A stretch of 64,000 nt of DNA, from the NCBI RefSeq assembly GCF_001278805.1, contig NZ_CP012602.1, positions 2,262,001-2,326,000 on the forward strand. The letters are read 5' to 3'. A program made the position numbers and the translations under genes. Within the stretch, counting starts at the first letter, position 1. Each line of letters starts with the position of its first letter. Shown here in pieces: positions 1 to 8,798 of this stretch. A model generated the notes under the pieces. That model searched no databases. It saw nothing but the letters and a program-made list of their open reading frames with translations, and had not been told where the DNA came from. This DNA is from Bacillus sp. FJAT-18017. GTDB taxonomy: Bacteria; Bacillota; Bacilli; Bacillales; Cytobacillaceae.

Positions 1-68
1 AATGCAAAAGGCAGCTTTATGTTTGTTTCATTGCCGGAAGTTTGTTGAATCATAGTAAATCACACCTT

Positions 69-275
69 TTATCGAAAAATCTCAATCTTGAAGCTGCCAT
101 CTTCCTGTTCTTCCGTCCGCTGCTTAAACCCCAGCTCCTGCAGCTGTTCGTATAAGAACATCGGACGGCGTTCATTAATAATTGTCAGTGTTTGATTATT
201 ATCTAGTGTTTCAAGGGCGGCGAGGGTCCGCATCATTGGCTGCGGGGGCTCAAGTCCGCGGTTGTCAAGAATCAT
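69..275 (-). CDS. DUF2249 domain protein (short)
   Basis: A 68-residue protein with the DUF2249/TusA-like fold signature: a short N-terminal segment LDNRGLEPPQPMMR, which in TusA-like proteins is the start of the CPxP-type helix, followed by a strand-rich half. No cysteine is present, so a TusA-like sulfur transfer role is unlikely. The start codon overlaps the stop of the upstream DUF2249 gene (ATGA), so the two are translationally coupled in an operon headed by the Crp/Fnr regulator. DUF2249 genes commonly accompany denitrification and NO genes; the biochemical role is unknown. Nothing recognisable is seen in bases 1-68 after it. Confidence 0.8.
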   Translation of the reverse strand: MILDNRGLEPPQPMMRTLAALETLDNNQTLTIINERRPMFLYEQLQELGFKQRTEEQEDGSFKIEIFR

Positions 276-514
276 GATTGTGCACCTCTCTTAGTAAAGG
301 TCACTTTCCAATGTTTCTTTTCAAGCTCCTCCAGGTCGTGAGTGAACCCTTTCGCTTTCATGACTGCAAATAGCGGAACAGGCTTGAATGGGGCATGAAG
401 GATAAATGCATCATTTTCCTCGAGCCCTTTAATTGCGTCCATAATCTTTTGAAATGGTTCGATTTTATTTTTTAAATCCTCCCGAACATCCAATTCAATG
501 ATCTTATTTTCCAT
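272..514 (-). CDS. DUF2249 domain protein
   Basis: An 80-residue DUF2249 protein (starts MENKIIELDVRE). A longer reading frame upstream to 598 exists, but a good Shine-Dalgarno (GGGAGAGG) sits just before the ATG at 514, and the extension would overlap the regulator gene, so 514 is chosen. The core ELDVREDLKNKIEPF and FILHAPFKPVPLFAVMKAKGF is the typical DUF2249 pattern of a first strand, a long helix and the APFEP/P-type turn. It is the second gene of the operon crp/fnr-DUF2249-DUF2249. Function unknown; the context beside nitric oxide reductase suggests a role in NO or low-oxygen metabolism. Confidence 0.82.
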   Translation of the reverse strand: MENKIIELDVREDLKNKIEPFQKIMDAIKGLEENDAFILHAPFKPVPLFAVMKAKGFTHDLEELEKKHWKVTFTKRGAQS

Positions 515-533
515 AGGTAATCCTCTCCCTTTA

Positions 534-1223
534 CTAAAATAGTTCCGATTGCAGTGCTTCGGAGTTAATGAGATAAAATCCCGAATCATCCTGTTCAATA
601 AACTTTTTCTTCTTTAAGTGGTTTACTGTTCGAGAGACAGTTTCCCTCGAAGTTCCAATCATGTTGGCCAACTCGCGGTTCGTGAATTGGGTAGTCAATC
701 TGTGAAGGTCCCCCAGCTCGACTCCGTTAGATTTAGTCAGTCTGAGCAAAAGAAGGACGATTTGCTCATAGGTGTTATGAAGAATCTGGGCCTCAAGCCT
801 TTCCTGAAGGTCGACTATCTTTTCACCAAGCACCTTGAATAATTTAATGCTTAGCTCAGGATAGCTAATCAGCACTTTTTCGAAATCATTAATTGGAATA
901 ACTACTAGTTGAGCTTCTTCAATGATCTCTGCATGGGCAGGGTAGTTTCCTTTTCTAAAAAATCCCGCATGCGGGAACATTTCTCCGGCCTCTAAAACTG
1001 AAACGATTTGTTCTTTCCCGGCAGAATCTGTTTTGTAAATTTTCACTTTACCGGAATGGATGAAAAACACACGGTCAAGAGGATCATCCTGCATAAATAC
1101 ATACATTTTATTTTTATAATTGCGCGCCTGGGCGATTTTAACTAGCTCCTCCAATTCGCAGAAATTCAATTCCCTGAAAATTGGAACGGCGGACAACCGT
1201 TTAATGATGTCAGTCCGTTTCAT
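534..1223 (-). CDS. Crp/Fnr family transcriptional regulator
   Basis: A 229-residue regulator: N-terminal cyclic-nucleotide-binding-like beta-barrel (about residues 10-120, with FIHSGKVKIYKTD and EAGEMFPHAGFF), a long dimerisation helix, and a C-terminal winged helix-turn-helix (about 165-215, FTNRELANMIGTSRETVSRTVNHL, containing the recognition helix R-E-T-V-S-R). That E..SR pattern is the one that reads TGTGA half sites. Only one cysteine is present, so it lacks the 4Fe-4S ligands of classical FNR; it could sense NO or haem or respond indirectly. ATG at 1223 is preferred over GTG 1232 because AAAGGTGAT is spaced correctly from it. It is divergent from the NO reductase, and a TGTGA-N6-TCACG box lies upstream at 1290-1305, suggesting autoregulation. 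Confidence 0.88.
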   Translation of the reverse strand: MKRTDIIKRLSAVPIFRELNFCELEELVKIAQARNYKNKMYVFMQDDPLDRVFFIHSGKVKIYKTDSAGKEQIVSVLEAGEMFPHAGFFRKGNYPAHAEIIEEAQLVVIPINDFEKVLISYPELSIKLFKVLGEKIVDLQERLEAQILHNTYEQIVLLLLRLTKSNGVELGDLHRLTTQFTNRELANMIGTSRETVSRTVNHLKKKKFIEQDDSGFYLINSEALQSELF

Positions 1224-1255
1224 CGGCATCACCTTTTACCCTATATATTTGTTGT

Positions 1256-1305
1256 TAACCACAGTGTATCAGGGTTAAATTGCTAGATATGTGATGTTCA
1301 TCACG
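1256..1305 (-). promoter_or_regulatory. Crp/Fnr box and promoter of regulator operon
   Basis: TGTGATGTTCATCACG at 1290-1305 matches TGTGA-N6-TCACA at 9 of 10 fixed bases. On the minus strand a TACACT -10 hexamer lies at 1268-1263, which predicts a start near 1256 and puts the box centre (1297.5) at about -41.5, the class II activator position. Seen in sequence; the binding protein is inferred to be the adjacent regulator. Confidence 0.6.
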
Positions 1306-1327
1306 CTCTATCAAAATTAAAGTCCCC

Positions 1328-1378
1328 TGTGTGAAAAATCACAGTAAGGCCATGGACTTCAGCACTTTTAACAGTTTT
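1328..1378 (+). promoter_or_regulatory. Crp/Fnr box upstream of NO reductase
   Basis: TGTGTGAAAAATCACA at 1328-1343 matches TGTGA-N6-TCACA at 9 of 10 fixed bases. A weak -10 (TTTTAA, 1366-1371) follows at the distance expected for an activator at about -41. Together with the box at 1290-1305 it makes the divergent region a two-operator control point. Confidence 0.5.
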
Positions 1379-1429
1379 GTGAACATGTAGAATTCCATTT
1401 GTAAACCAAAAAGAAAGGAAGTTTAGGAA

Positions 1430-3799
1430 ATGGAACTACAAAGAGAAACGAAAGTCCCCAAAATCGTGAAAACGAACAAAAATGCACTTTTAAAATCGAT
1501 TTTAATCATTACGATTTTGTTCAGCTTTACAATTTTACTTACCGGGGGCTATTGGATTTTTAAGGAGCAGGCTCCCAGGCCGATGAAGGTTACCAATAGC
1601 GAAGGTGAAGTACTTTTTACAAAGGAAACGATCATGGGCGGCCAGGCAGTTTTCCAAAAATACGGCTTGATGGATTACGGGACGGTCCTTGGCCACGGTT
1701 CTTATATGGGACCTGATTACACTGCGGAAGCCTTGAGGGTATATACAGAAGGAATGCAGGATTACAAGGCGGAGAAAAAGTTTGGGAAGGATTTCAAGTC
1801 ACTTGATACCGACCAGCAATCTGTTATCCGCGACAACGTAATTGTTGAGATGAGGGAAAACCGATATGACCCTGAAAAGGACTCTCTTAGATTAACTCCA
1901 GCCCAGGCACTGGGATATGAAAGAGTCCAGCAGTATTATGGAAAAGTCTTCACTGACGGAGATGGCTGGGGGCTTAAAGCAGGCTTAATTCAGGAGAAGC
2001 ATATGCCTGACGGAGAGCGCTCATATGTAGCAAAAGGGGATCAGATTAAGCAAATCAGTGACTTCTACTTCTGGACTGCATGGCTGTCGAGCACAGTTCG
2101 AAAGGGAGACGAAATTACCTATACAAATAACTGGCCGTATTATGAAGACGCGGGAAACGTCATGTCTTTCGGAGCGATTTGGTGGAGCGGTGTCAGCGTA
2201 ACAGTCTTGATTTTGTTTGTCGGCCTCATTCTATTTGTTTTCTATCGTTATCACCTTGGAATGCAGGAAGCTTATAAGGATGGTAACTTCCCTAGGATTG
2301 ACCTGAGAAAGATTCCTGTCACAGCTTCTCAAGTTAAGACTGGTAAGTATTTTGTTATTGTTATGACGTTATTCTTTGTCCAGGCGATGTTTGGTGCGCT
2401 ATTGGCCCACTACTACATCGAGCCTGATAGTTTCTTCGGAAACAAATGGATTGCAGAAATCCTTCCATTTAACATAACAAAGGGCTTCCATCTGCAGCTG
2501 GCTATTTTCTGGATTGCTACTGCCTGGCTCGGAATGGGAATTTATCTCGCACCGCTTGTTGGCGGACATGAGCCTAAGAAACAAGGATTGCTCGTTGACA
2601 TCCTTTTCTGGGCGCTTGTGGTCCTTGTTGGAGGCAGCATGATCGGCCAGTGGCTTGGGGCAAACGGATACCTGGGCAACAACTGGTTCCTCCTCGGCCA
2701 TCAAGGATGGGAGTACCTTGAACTCGGAAGGTTATGGCAGGTTATCCTGGTTGCTGGCATGCTCATTTGGCTGTTTATCGTCTACAGGGGCATTAAGAGC
2801 GGCCTGAAGCGTGAAACAGACAAAGGAGGGCTGATCCATCTTCTGTTCTATTCAGCAATCGCTGTACCGTTGTTCTATATTTTCGCATTCTTTATTAACC
2901 CGGATACTAGCTTTACGTTTGCCGATTACTGGCGCTGGTGGATTATCCACCTTTGGGTAGAAGGAATTTTTGAAGTTTTCGCTGTTGTTGTCATTGGCTT
3001 CTTGATGGTTCAAATGAGGCTTGTTACAAAAAGCTCAACCGTAAAAGCACTTTACTTCCAGCTGATTTTATTGCTGGGCAGCGGTGTTATCGGTATCGGG
3101 CACCACTACTATTACAATGGCTCGGCTGAAATCTGGATTGCACTCGGCGCGGTATTCTCTGCACTTGAGGTTATCCCGCTCACTCTCTTGATTCTTGAAG
3201 CGTATGAGCAATATAAGATGATGCGTGACGGCGGTGTCGACTTCCCTTATAAAGGCACGTTCTGGTTCCTGATTTCCGTCGCTATTTGGAACCTGGTCGG
3301 TGCAGGGGTTCTTGGCTTCTTGATCAACCTGCCTGCCGTCAGCTTCCTTGAACATGGACAATTCCTGACACCGGCCCATGGCCACGCCGCGATGATGGGT
3401 GTTTACGGTATGTTTGCCTGTGCCGTACTTGTATTCTCGATGAGGAACATCGTTAAGCCTGAAGCCTGGAATGACAAATGGGTTAAAATTAGCTGCATTG
3501 CTCTTAACGTCGGACTTGCAGGTATGGTTTTTGTTTCACTCCTGCCGGTCGGTTTCGCCCAAATTAAAGAAGCTTACTTCAATGGTTACGCGGCATCAAG
3601 ATCGTCCGATTTTCTAAAAACCGACTTTGTCCAAACAATGTTGACGTGGCGCTCGGTGCCAGACACGGTTTTCCTTATTGGAGTCGTCATCCTGCTGCTA
3701 TTCAGTTTGAAAGGTTTGTTCAATCTTCGTAAGGTAACCCATTCGGAGGGCGAACTGCTGCCAGTTCCGGATCTTGCCGAAGACGACGATGAGGAATAA
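1430..3799 (+). CDS. norB: Quinol-dependent nitric oxide reductase (qNOR, NorZ type)
   Basis: A 789-residue membrane enzyme that reduces two NO to N2O with electrons from quinol. It has an N-terminal membrane helix (about residues 20-45), an extracytoplasmic cytochrome c-like domain without a CxxCH haem site (about 50-240), then a 12-helix haem-copper oxidase-like core. Conserved pieces visible are LQLAIFWIATAWLG, HLWVEGIFEVFAVV (the glutamate typical of NORs), GIGHHYYY (metal-ligand histidines) and LTPAHGHAAMMGVYG (haem ligands). Fusion of the c-like domain to NorB in about 760-790 residues is diagnostic of qNOR. SD AAAGGAAG precedes the ATG. Transcribed divergently from the Crp/Fnr gene. 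Detoxification or denitrification use cannot be told apart; no other denitrification reductase is in the window. Confidence 0.95.
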   Translation: MELQRETKVPKIVKTNKNALLKSILIITILFSFTILLTGGYWIFKEQAPRPMKVTNSEGEVLFTKETIMGGQAVFQKYGLMDYGTVLGHGSYMGPDYTAEALRVYTEGMQDYKAEKKFGKDFKSLDTDQQSVIRDNVIVEMRENRYDPEKDSLRLTPAQALGYERVQQYYGKVFTDGDGWGLKAGLIQEKHMPDGERSYVAKGDQIKQISDFYFWTAWLSSTVRKGDEITYTNNWPYYEDAGNVMSFGAIWWSGVSVTVLILFVGLILFVFYRYHLGMQEAYKDGNFPRIDLRKIPVTASQVKTGKYFVIVMTLFFVQAMFGALLAHYYIEPDSFFGNKWIAEILPFNITKGFHLQLAIFWIATAWLGMGIYLAPLVGGHEPKKQGLLVDILFWALVVLVGGSMIGQWLGANGYLGNNWFLLGHQGWEYLELGRLWQVILVAGMLIWLFIVYRGIKSGLKRETDKGGLIHLLFYSAIAVPLFYIFAFFINPDTSFTFADYWRWWIIHLWVEGIFEVFAVVVIGFLMVQMRLVTKSSTVKALYFQLILLLGSGVIGIGHHYYYNGSAEIWIALGAVFSALEVIPLTLLILEAYEQYKMMRDGGVDFPYKGTFWFLISVAIWNLVGAGVLGFLINLPAVSFLEHGQFLTPAHGHAAMMGVYGMFACAVLVFSMRNIVKPEAWNDKWVKISCIALNVGLAGMVFVSLLPVGFAQIKEAYFNGYAASRSSDFLKTDFVQTMLTWRSVPDTVFLIGVVILLLFSLKGLFNLRKVTHSEGELLPVPDLAEDDDEE

Positions 3800-3826
3800 A
3801 AGCAGAATTAGCAGTTTTTAAGCCTA

Positions 3827-3876
3827 TGTGATACAGCGCACAGCAGCCATTCTACACGGCAGTTATAATCAAGAAG
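3827..3876 (+). promoter_or_regulatory. Crp/Fnr box and promoter of third DUF2249 gene
   Basis: TGTGATACAGCGCACA at 3827-3842 matches TGTGA-N6-TCACA at 9 of 10 positions. A perfect -10 TATAAT lies at 3864-3869, giving a start near 3876 and a box centre at about -41.5. No -35 hexamer is needed for a class II activated promoter. Confidence 0.65.
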
Positions 3877-3904
3877 AAATAACAACATTACAGGAGTGAT
3901 AATA

Positions 3905-4138
3905 ATGCAAACTTTTGCTGCAGTTGTAAATGTTCCTGATTTCCCGCCTCGTGAAAAGCACCCAACTATTTTTCGCACGTTTGACAGCCTGAACAAGGGT
4001 GAAAAAATGCAAATCGTCAACGATCACGATCCACGTCCGCTGCTTTATCAATTCATGATGGAGCGTCCTGAAATCTTTGAATGGCAATACCTTGAGGAAG
4101 GACCGGAAACCTGGAAGGTCTCGATTCTGAGGAAATAA
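3905..4138 (+). CDS. DUF2249 domain protein
   Basis: A 77-residue DUF2249 family member (MQTFAAVVNVPDFPPREKHPTIFRTFDSL). The pattern P-R-E-K-H-P-T-I-F-x-x-F-D-x-L-x-x-G and the DHDPRPL turn are the hallmark of the family; the PREKHP...HDPRPL histidines have been proposed as metal or haem ligands in related proteins. ATG 3905 is chosen because AGGAG (about 3891-3895) is correctly spaced; the frame opens slightly earlier at a GTG. It has its own Crp/Fnr-type promoter and is followed by a strong terminator. Probably co-regulated with the NO reductase. Confidence 0.85.
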   Translation: MQTFAAVVNVPDFPPREKHPTIFRTFDSLNKGEKMQIVNDHDPRPLLYQFMMERPEIFEWQYLEEGPETWKVSILRK

Positions 4139-4148
4139 TAGATTGAAG

Positions 4149-4176
4149 CCCCGAGTTTTGTGGACTCGGGGTTTTA
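4149..4176 (+). terminator. Rho-independent terminator after DUF2249 gene
   Basis: CCCCGAG (4149-4155) pairs with CTCGGGG (4165-4171), followed by a T-rich run. Confidence 0.85.
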
Positions 4177-4370
4177 TATTTTTTTAAGATTAATTTGGTA
4201 GTAATCCAGCTTCATAAGCTGGTGCTGCGCTACTTCTTTCGATGGACATTCGGGTTTTCTTTGTGCCATCTTAGGGATAAGTTCACTTTAAAGGGAGCTG
4301 ACCCTTCAGGATCAGATAACTATCAGCAAAAAATGCGTGAGAAAGCTATAGAGAGATTATGAAAAGGTGC

Positions 4371-4570
4371 TCTAGTACAATTTGATGCGGCTGTGCAGGT
4401 AAATTGTCCTTGATATAAGGTTTCGAGTACAATTCGATGTCGTTCTGAAGGTGAAATGTCTTCGAAATAGGGTTTCGAGTACAATGTGATGTCGCCCGGC
4501 AGGTGAAATGTCCTTGAAATGGAGTTTCGAGTACATTTCGATGCTACCTAGTAAGTAAAATGTACCCGTA
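4371..4570 (+). repeat. 52-bp tandem repeat array, family A (copy 1)
   Basis: Units start at 4371, 4423, 4475 and 4527, exactly 52 bp apart, the last one incomplete. Each begins T(C/T)(G/T)AGTACAA and ends ...AAATGTCCTTGAAA. The two ends of a unit are imperfect inverted repeats (TTCRAGKACAWTT against AAATGTCCTTGAA). Same family as the arrays at 17.6, 35.3 and 59.2 kb. The rest of 4177-4687 contains no gene-like signal. Confidence 0.9.
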
Positions 4571-4687
4571 CTTGCCTTATCTCTTTCGGCTGGCTCTCAA
4601 ACCCATGTGCAAAAAGGCCCGCTCAGCGCTATGTACTTACTTTCTGAAAAATGTGATAAAATGGGCACAAGAAAGGGGAGAAGTGAG

Positions 4688-6190
4688 TTGGATCAAACAA
4701 AATTAGAAACAGAATTTCTGGACTACATAAAGAAAATGGCAGCATACAAAGAGGCGTTAGGATTAATTTACTGGGATTTGCGAACCGGTGCGCCTAGAGA
4801 CGGCCATGATCAACGCGCTGAAGTGATAGGGATGTTGTCTTCAGAAGTGTTCAATATGTCCGTATCCGAGCAGATGGCTGAATACATAAAAAGGCTTACA
4901 GGCGGTGAGGTTAGTGAAATTACCGCTGCGTCATTAAAAGAATGCAAAAAACAATATGACCTCAACAAAAAGATTCCTGCCGATGAATATCGTGAGTTTG
5001 TGGTTCTCCAATCCAAAGCGGAATCGGTATGGGAAAAGGCGAAGGAAACTTCCGATTTTGCATTGTTCCTGCCATATCTTGAAAAGCTGATTGATACTAC
5101 AAAACGGTTCATCACTTATTGGGGGTATGAAGGAAATAGATACAATACGTTGCTTGACCAATATGAACCTGGAGTTACCGTGGAAGTACTGGACGATGTT
5201 TTTGCCAGGCTGCGCGACAAGATCGTGCCACTAGTCCAAAAAATCTCCCAATCGAATAAACCAGAAACAGAATTTCTTTTCAAGTATTTCCCGAAGGAAG
5301 CTCAGAAAGGCTTTAGCCTCGAAGCACTTAGGCAAATTGGATACAACTTCGATTCCGGCAGGCTGGACGAAACGGTTCATCCGTTCGCAACCGGTTTAAA
5401 TCCAGGCGATGTAAGGGTTACAACTAATTACCATGAACATGATTTCAGGGTGGCGGTGTTCGGAACTATTCACGAGGGAGGCCATGCCCTTTATGAACAA
5501 AATATTTCGAAGGACTTGATTGGCACCCCGCTTTGCGATGGAACCTCAATGGGGATCCATGAGTCTCAGTCACTATTTTATGAAAACTTTGTCGGCCGAA
5601 GCCAGGGCTTTTGGAAAAATAATTATAGCTTGTTGAAACAGTTCGCTGAGGGGCAATTCGATGATGTTAGTGTGGAAAGCTTCTACAAAGCAATCAACGA
5701 ATCAAAGCCTTCGCTGATTCGCATTGAAGCGGATGAACTGACATATCCTTTGCATATCATTATCCGCTATGAAATTGAAAAGGCTTTGTTCAACGATGAA
5801 ATCCAGCCAGCTGACCTGCCAGAAGTTTGGAACAGGAAGTATGAGGAGTACCTCGGTATCCGTCCTGAAAGCGATGCAGAAGGAGTCCTGCAGGATGTCC
5901 ATTGGGCGGGAGGCTCGTTCGGTTATTTCCCATCCTATGCACTTGGTTATATGTATGCCGCTCAATTCATGAACAAGCTGAAGTCCGAAATGCCGAACTT
6001 TGACACCATGCTTGAGGAGGGAAATCTCCTGCCGATTAAGGAGTGGCTAACCAAGAATGTCCATCAATATGGGAAAATGAAGCAGCCACTCGAAATCCTT
6101 CAGGATGTAACGGGGGAAGGGCTGAATCCACAATACTTGATTGATTATCTCCATGAAAAATACGGTAAGCTATACGCACTGGGCGAATAG
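4688..6190 (+). CDS. ypwA: M32 family zinc carboxypeptidase
   Basis: A 500-residue thermostable-carboxypeptidase-1 family protein (B. subtilis YpwA is about 501). The zinc motif HEGGH is visible in GTIHEGGHALYEQ (about residue 265), followed by a downstream glutamate region (GIHESQSLFYENFVGRS), both characteristic of M32. It removes C-terminal residues from peptides in the cytoplasm. The frame is open from 4607, but AAAGGGGAGAAG sits just before TTG 4688 and the family starts there, so 4688 is chosen. The next gene, a transporter, follows with nine bases between stop and start and may be co-transcribed. Confidence 0.92.
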   Translation: MDQTKLETEFLDYIKKMAAYKEALGLIYWDLRTGAPRDGHDQRAEVIGMLSSEVFNMSVSEQMAEYIKRLTGGEVSEITAASLKECKKQYDLNKKIPADEYREFVVLQSKAESVWEKAKETSDFALFLPYLEKLIDTTKRFITYWGYEGNRYNTLLDQYEPGVTVEVLDDVFARLRDKIVPLVQKISQSNKPETEFLFKYFPKEAQKGFSLEALRQIGYNFDSGRLDETVHPFATGLNPGDVRVTTNYHEHDFRVAVFGTIHEGGHALYEQNISKDLIGTPLCDGTSMGIHESQSLFYENFVGRSQGFWKNNYSLLKQFAEGQFDDVSVESFYKAINESKPSLIRIEADELTYPLHIIIRYEIEKALFNDEIQPADLPEVWNRKYEEYLGIRPESDAEGVLQDVHWAGGSFGYFPSYALGYMYAAQFMNKLKSEMPNFDTMLEEGNLLPIKEWLTKNVHQYGKMKQPLEILQDVTGEGLNPQYLIDYLHEKYGKLYALGE

Positions 6191-6199
6191 GTGTCCGGG

Positions 6200-7108
6200 A
6201 TGACTTTTAAAAATAAACTCCCTTTGGTGCTAATTGCCCTTGGCGCCGCGTTATGGGGGACAATCGCAATTTTTGTAAGGGGCCTTGCCGGACTCGGTTT
6301 AAGTTCAATGGAAATTGTAACAGTCCGGGTGGTACTTGCAACAATCTTGCTTGCGTTTATTGGCTTGCTCAACTACCGGAATGAGCTGGCTATTCGGGTA
6401 AAGGATAGCTGGATGTTCGTTGGGACAGGAATTTTCAGCATCGTTTTCTTTAATTGGTGCTATTTTACGTCATTAAATAATATGGACGTTTCAATGGCTG
6501 TTATCCTTTTATATACCTCGCCGATTTTTGTTTCGATCCTTTCGTTTTTCGTCTTTCGAGAAAGGTTCACCCGTATGAAAACGCTGGCTCTGGCAGGGAC
6601 GTTCCTTGGTGTTGTCCTTGTATCTGGCATTAACGGGAACAGTACCGAGATTGGGCTATGGGGCTTGTTGATTGGCATTGGCGCTGGGTTCGGTTATGCC
6701 TTATATAGTATTTTTGGGAAAATTGCCCTGAAAAAGTATACGACCTTTACTGTTACGTTTTACACCTTCCTGGCTGCTTCGCTCTTTCTTGTCCCATATA
6801 CGCAAATATGGAAGAAGGCACCGCTGCTGCTTGAAGGGGAGACGCTTTTATATGAAATAGGCCTGGCTCTTTTCCCGACCGTGCTTGCCTATTTCCTCTA
6901 TACAAAAGGGCTCGAAAAAACCGACAGCTCGCTGGCTTCCATTATTGCAACAGTTGAGCCGATGGTCGCAACCTTAATCGGAATTTTTATGTTCGGTGAA
7001 AACATAAGTCCTATCCAACTTGCCGGCGCACTTTTCATTCTGTTATCTGTATCGGTTGCAAATTTAGAAGGCGGGATAAGAACACATAAAAAAGGGCTCC
7101 AGTCGTAA
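6200..7108 (+). CDS. EamA/DMT family transporter
   Basis: A 302-residue protein with ten predicted membrane segments in two EamA repeats (about residues 7-140 and 150-290), for example GAALWGTIAIFVRG near the N-terminus and the second-half EPMVATLIGIFMFGE motif. Substrate unknown; the family exports metabolites or amino acids. ATG 6200 is preferred over GTG 6191 because AGGTG is spaced correctly before it. Located directly behind the carboxypeptidase gene. Its stop codon lies inside the stem of the bidirectional terminator shared with the cytochrome oxidase operon. Confidence 0.85.
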   Translation: MTFKNKLPLVLIALGAALWGTIAIFVRGLAGLGLSSMEIVTVRVVLATILLAFIGLLNYRNELAIRVKDSWMFVGTGIFSIVFFNWCYFTSLNNMDVSMAVILLYTSPIFVSILSFFVFRERFTRMKTLALAGTFLGVVLVSGINGNSTEIGLWGLLIGIGAGFGYALYSIFGKIALKKYTTFTVTFYTFLAASLFLVPYTQIWKKAPLLLEGETLLYEIGLALFPTVLAYFLYTKGLEKTDSSLASIIATVEPMVATLIGIFMFGENISPIQLAGALFILLSVSVANLEGGIRTHKKGLQS

Positions 7109-7123
7109 TTAACGACGGAGCCC
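7094..7123. terminator. Bidirectional terminator between EamA and cytochrome oxidase genes
   Basis: GGGCTCC-A-GTCGT pairs with AACGAC-GGAGCCC across a short loop. It lies between two convergent genes, with A/T-rich flanks on the left (AAAAAA) for the minus strand. Confidence 0.75.
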
Positions 7124-7142
7124 GTTGAGTTTCAAAGTACGT

Positions 7143-8798
7143 TTACCATGTGACCCAGCCTTTGGAACCTTCAGGCGCTTGCTGGATAATATCCATAAGC
7201 GGAATCGTATAAGCAAACAAAATCAGGACGGCAGTGATGCCAAGCCAAACCTTCCAGTTTTCGAAAAGCGCAGGGGCTTTTTCTGTTGGGTCGCTTGCTT
7301 CTGCAACCGGGAATTCCTCTTCACCCTTTGGTGCGAAGAAAGCCAAATTAACAAAGATAATCAAGACGAGAATAATGCCAATGAACAGAATAGAGCCGCC
7401 GATTGCCTGTGCAACCTGGTAAGGAATCCATTCAGCAGCCTGGGCAGAACTGCCATATTCAGAGAACGAAGATCGGCGCGGTGCTCCCAGAAGCCCTGCT
7501 GCATGCATAGCGCCGGACATGAAGGTCATACCGACAACCCACACCCAGGCTTGGATAATCGCAAGCTTGTTCATTGATTTTGTCAGCTTCCTGCCTGTCA
7601 AATGCGGGATCAGCCAGTACGAAATCCCGAAGAATGTAAGGATAACGGTTGTAGCCAAAGTCAGGTGGAAGTGACCAGTTACCCAAATTGTATTGTGGAC
7701 AACCTGGTTCATTTGGTGGGAAGCATTGATGATTCCTCCTGCACCTGCCGGTATAAAAGCAGCCATGCCGATGAATGGAACCGTGAACCTTGCATCTCCC
7801 CAAGGAAGCGTCTTGAACCAGCCAAACAAGCCGGTCCCGCCTTTAGCGCGGCCTGTTTTTTCAAAGGTTGCGAACATTGAGAAGGCAGTCATAAGTGACG
7901 GAACAATAACCATGAATGTTAAAATGACCTGAATAAACTTCCAGGTTGGGTCAATCCCTGGCTCAGTGAGCTGGTGATGGAATCCGACCGGGATCGAGAA
8001 TATCAGGAATAGCAGGAACGATAATCTTGCAAGCGAATCAGAAAAGATTTTTCCGCCAATAATCTTCGGGATAATCACATACCACGCCATATAGGCAGGA
8101 AGGAGCCAGAAGTAAACGAGCGGATGGCCGAAATACCAGAACAGCGTCCGGCTAATCAGCACGTCCACAGTGTCAACAATCCCAAGTGACCATGGAAGAA
8201 GCTGGAACAGTACCGTTGCGGCCACACCAATAGTTGCAACAATCCAAAGGACGGTATTGACCACAACCATAAAAGTTAATAGAGGACCGGTTTTTCCAGG
8301 ATTATTCCGTTTCCATCTGATATACCCCATAATATTGGAAGCACCGCAAATCCAGCTGCCGACTACAACAAACGTCAGGCCGGCATAGAAGATTGGGTGT
8401 GCCATTAGCGGTGCATAGAAGGTAAACAGGACAGTCGCTTTATTTAATAAAATCATAACAGCTGCCATAAGTGTACCGGCAGTCATTGTCCAAAATCCGA
8501 TCCAGCCAGTCAAGCGGGCTTTATCAGTAAATGTCCCGGCTGTCCGGCTCACTGCTGCCGTTTGGAAGCCCATGATGAAGAATGTTGTCAAAACTAGGCC
8601 AAGCAATACACCGTGGACGGTCAAAACTTGGTAGTAGTCAATTCCCCAGGGCAGCTTGAATTCACCTGAGCGGACTAGCACTTGCAGAAGACCCATCAGG
8701 CCGCCAAGTGCGAGCGCAATGAAAGCTACATAAAAATGGGCCATGGAAAGCTTTGCATCGCGAGGGTCAACTTTTGTTTGAATGGTAGTTTCCTGCAT
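7143..8798 (-). CDS. cbaA: Cytochrome c oxidase subunit I, ba3 (B) type
   Basis: A 551-residue haem-copper oxidase catalytic subunit with about 13 membrane helices. Ligand motifs visible: YYQVLTVHGVLLG (low-spin haem histidine), FGHPLVYFWLLP (CuB histidine with HPLVY in place of HPEVY, typical of B-type oxidases), MNQVVHNTIWVTGHFHLTLA (CuB and haem histidines). It reduces oxygen to water at high affinity and pumps protons. The start codon overlaps the stop of subunit II (TAATG), and GAGGTGATTG acts as SD. It is the last gene of the IIa-II-I operon; no subunit III gene is present, as usual for this class. Confidence 0.95.
   Translation of the reverse strand: MQETTIQTKVDPRDAKLSMAHFYVAFIALALGGLMGLLQVLVRSGEFKLPWGIDYYQVLTVHGVLLGLVLTTFFIMGFQTAAVSRTAGTFTDKARLTGWIGFWTMTAGTLMAAVMILLNKATVLFTFYAPLMAHPIFYAGLTFVVVGSWICGASNIMGYIRWKRNNPGKTGPLLTFMVVVNTVLWIVATIGVAATVLFQLLPWSLGIVDTVDVLISRTLFWYFGHPLVYFWLLPAYMAWYVIIPKIIGGKIFSDSLARLSFLLFLIFSIPVGFHHQLTEPGIDPTWKFIQVILTFMVIVPSLMTAFSMFATFEKTGRAKGGTGLFGWFKTLPWGDARFTVPFIGMAAFIPAGAGGIINASHQMNQVVHNTIWVTGHFHLTLATTVILTFFGISYWLIPHLTGRKLTKSMNKLAIIQAWVWVVGMTFMSGAMHAAGLLGAPRRSSFSEYGSSAQAAEWIPYQVAQAIGGSILFIGIILVLIIFVNLAFFAPKGEEEFPVAEASDPTEKAPALFENWKVWLGITAVLILFAYTIPLMDIIQQAPEGSKGWVTW

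Noticed and set aside
534..1223. Classical oxygen-sensing Fe-S FNR
   Set aside because: Only a single cysteine is present, so the four-cysteine cluster cannot form; called Crp/Fnr family only.
7125..8388. Several plus-strand ORFs opposite the cytochrome oxidase subunit I gene
   Set aside because: Antisense shadows of a strongly conserved gene; no SD or family resemblance.
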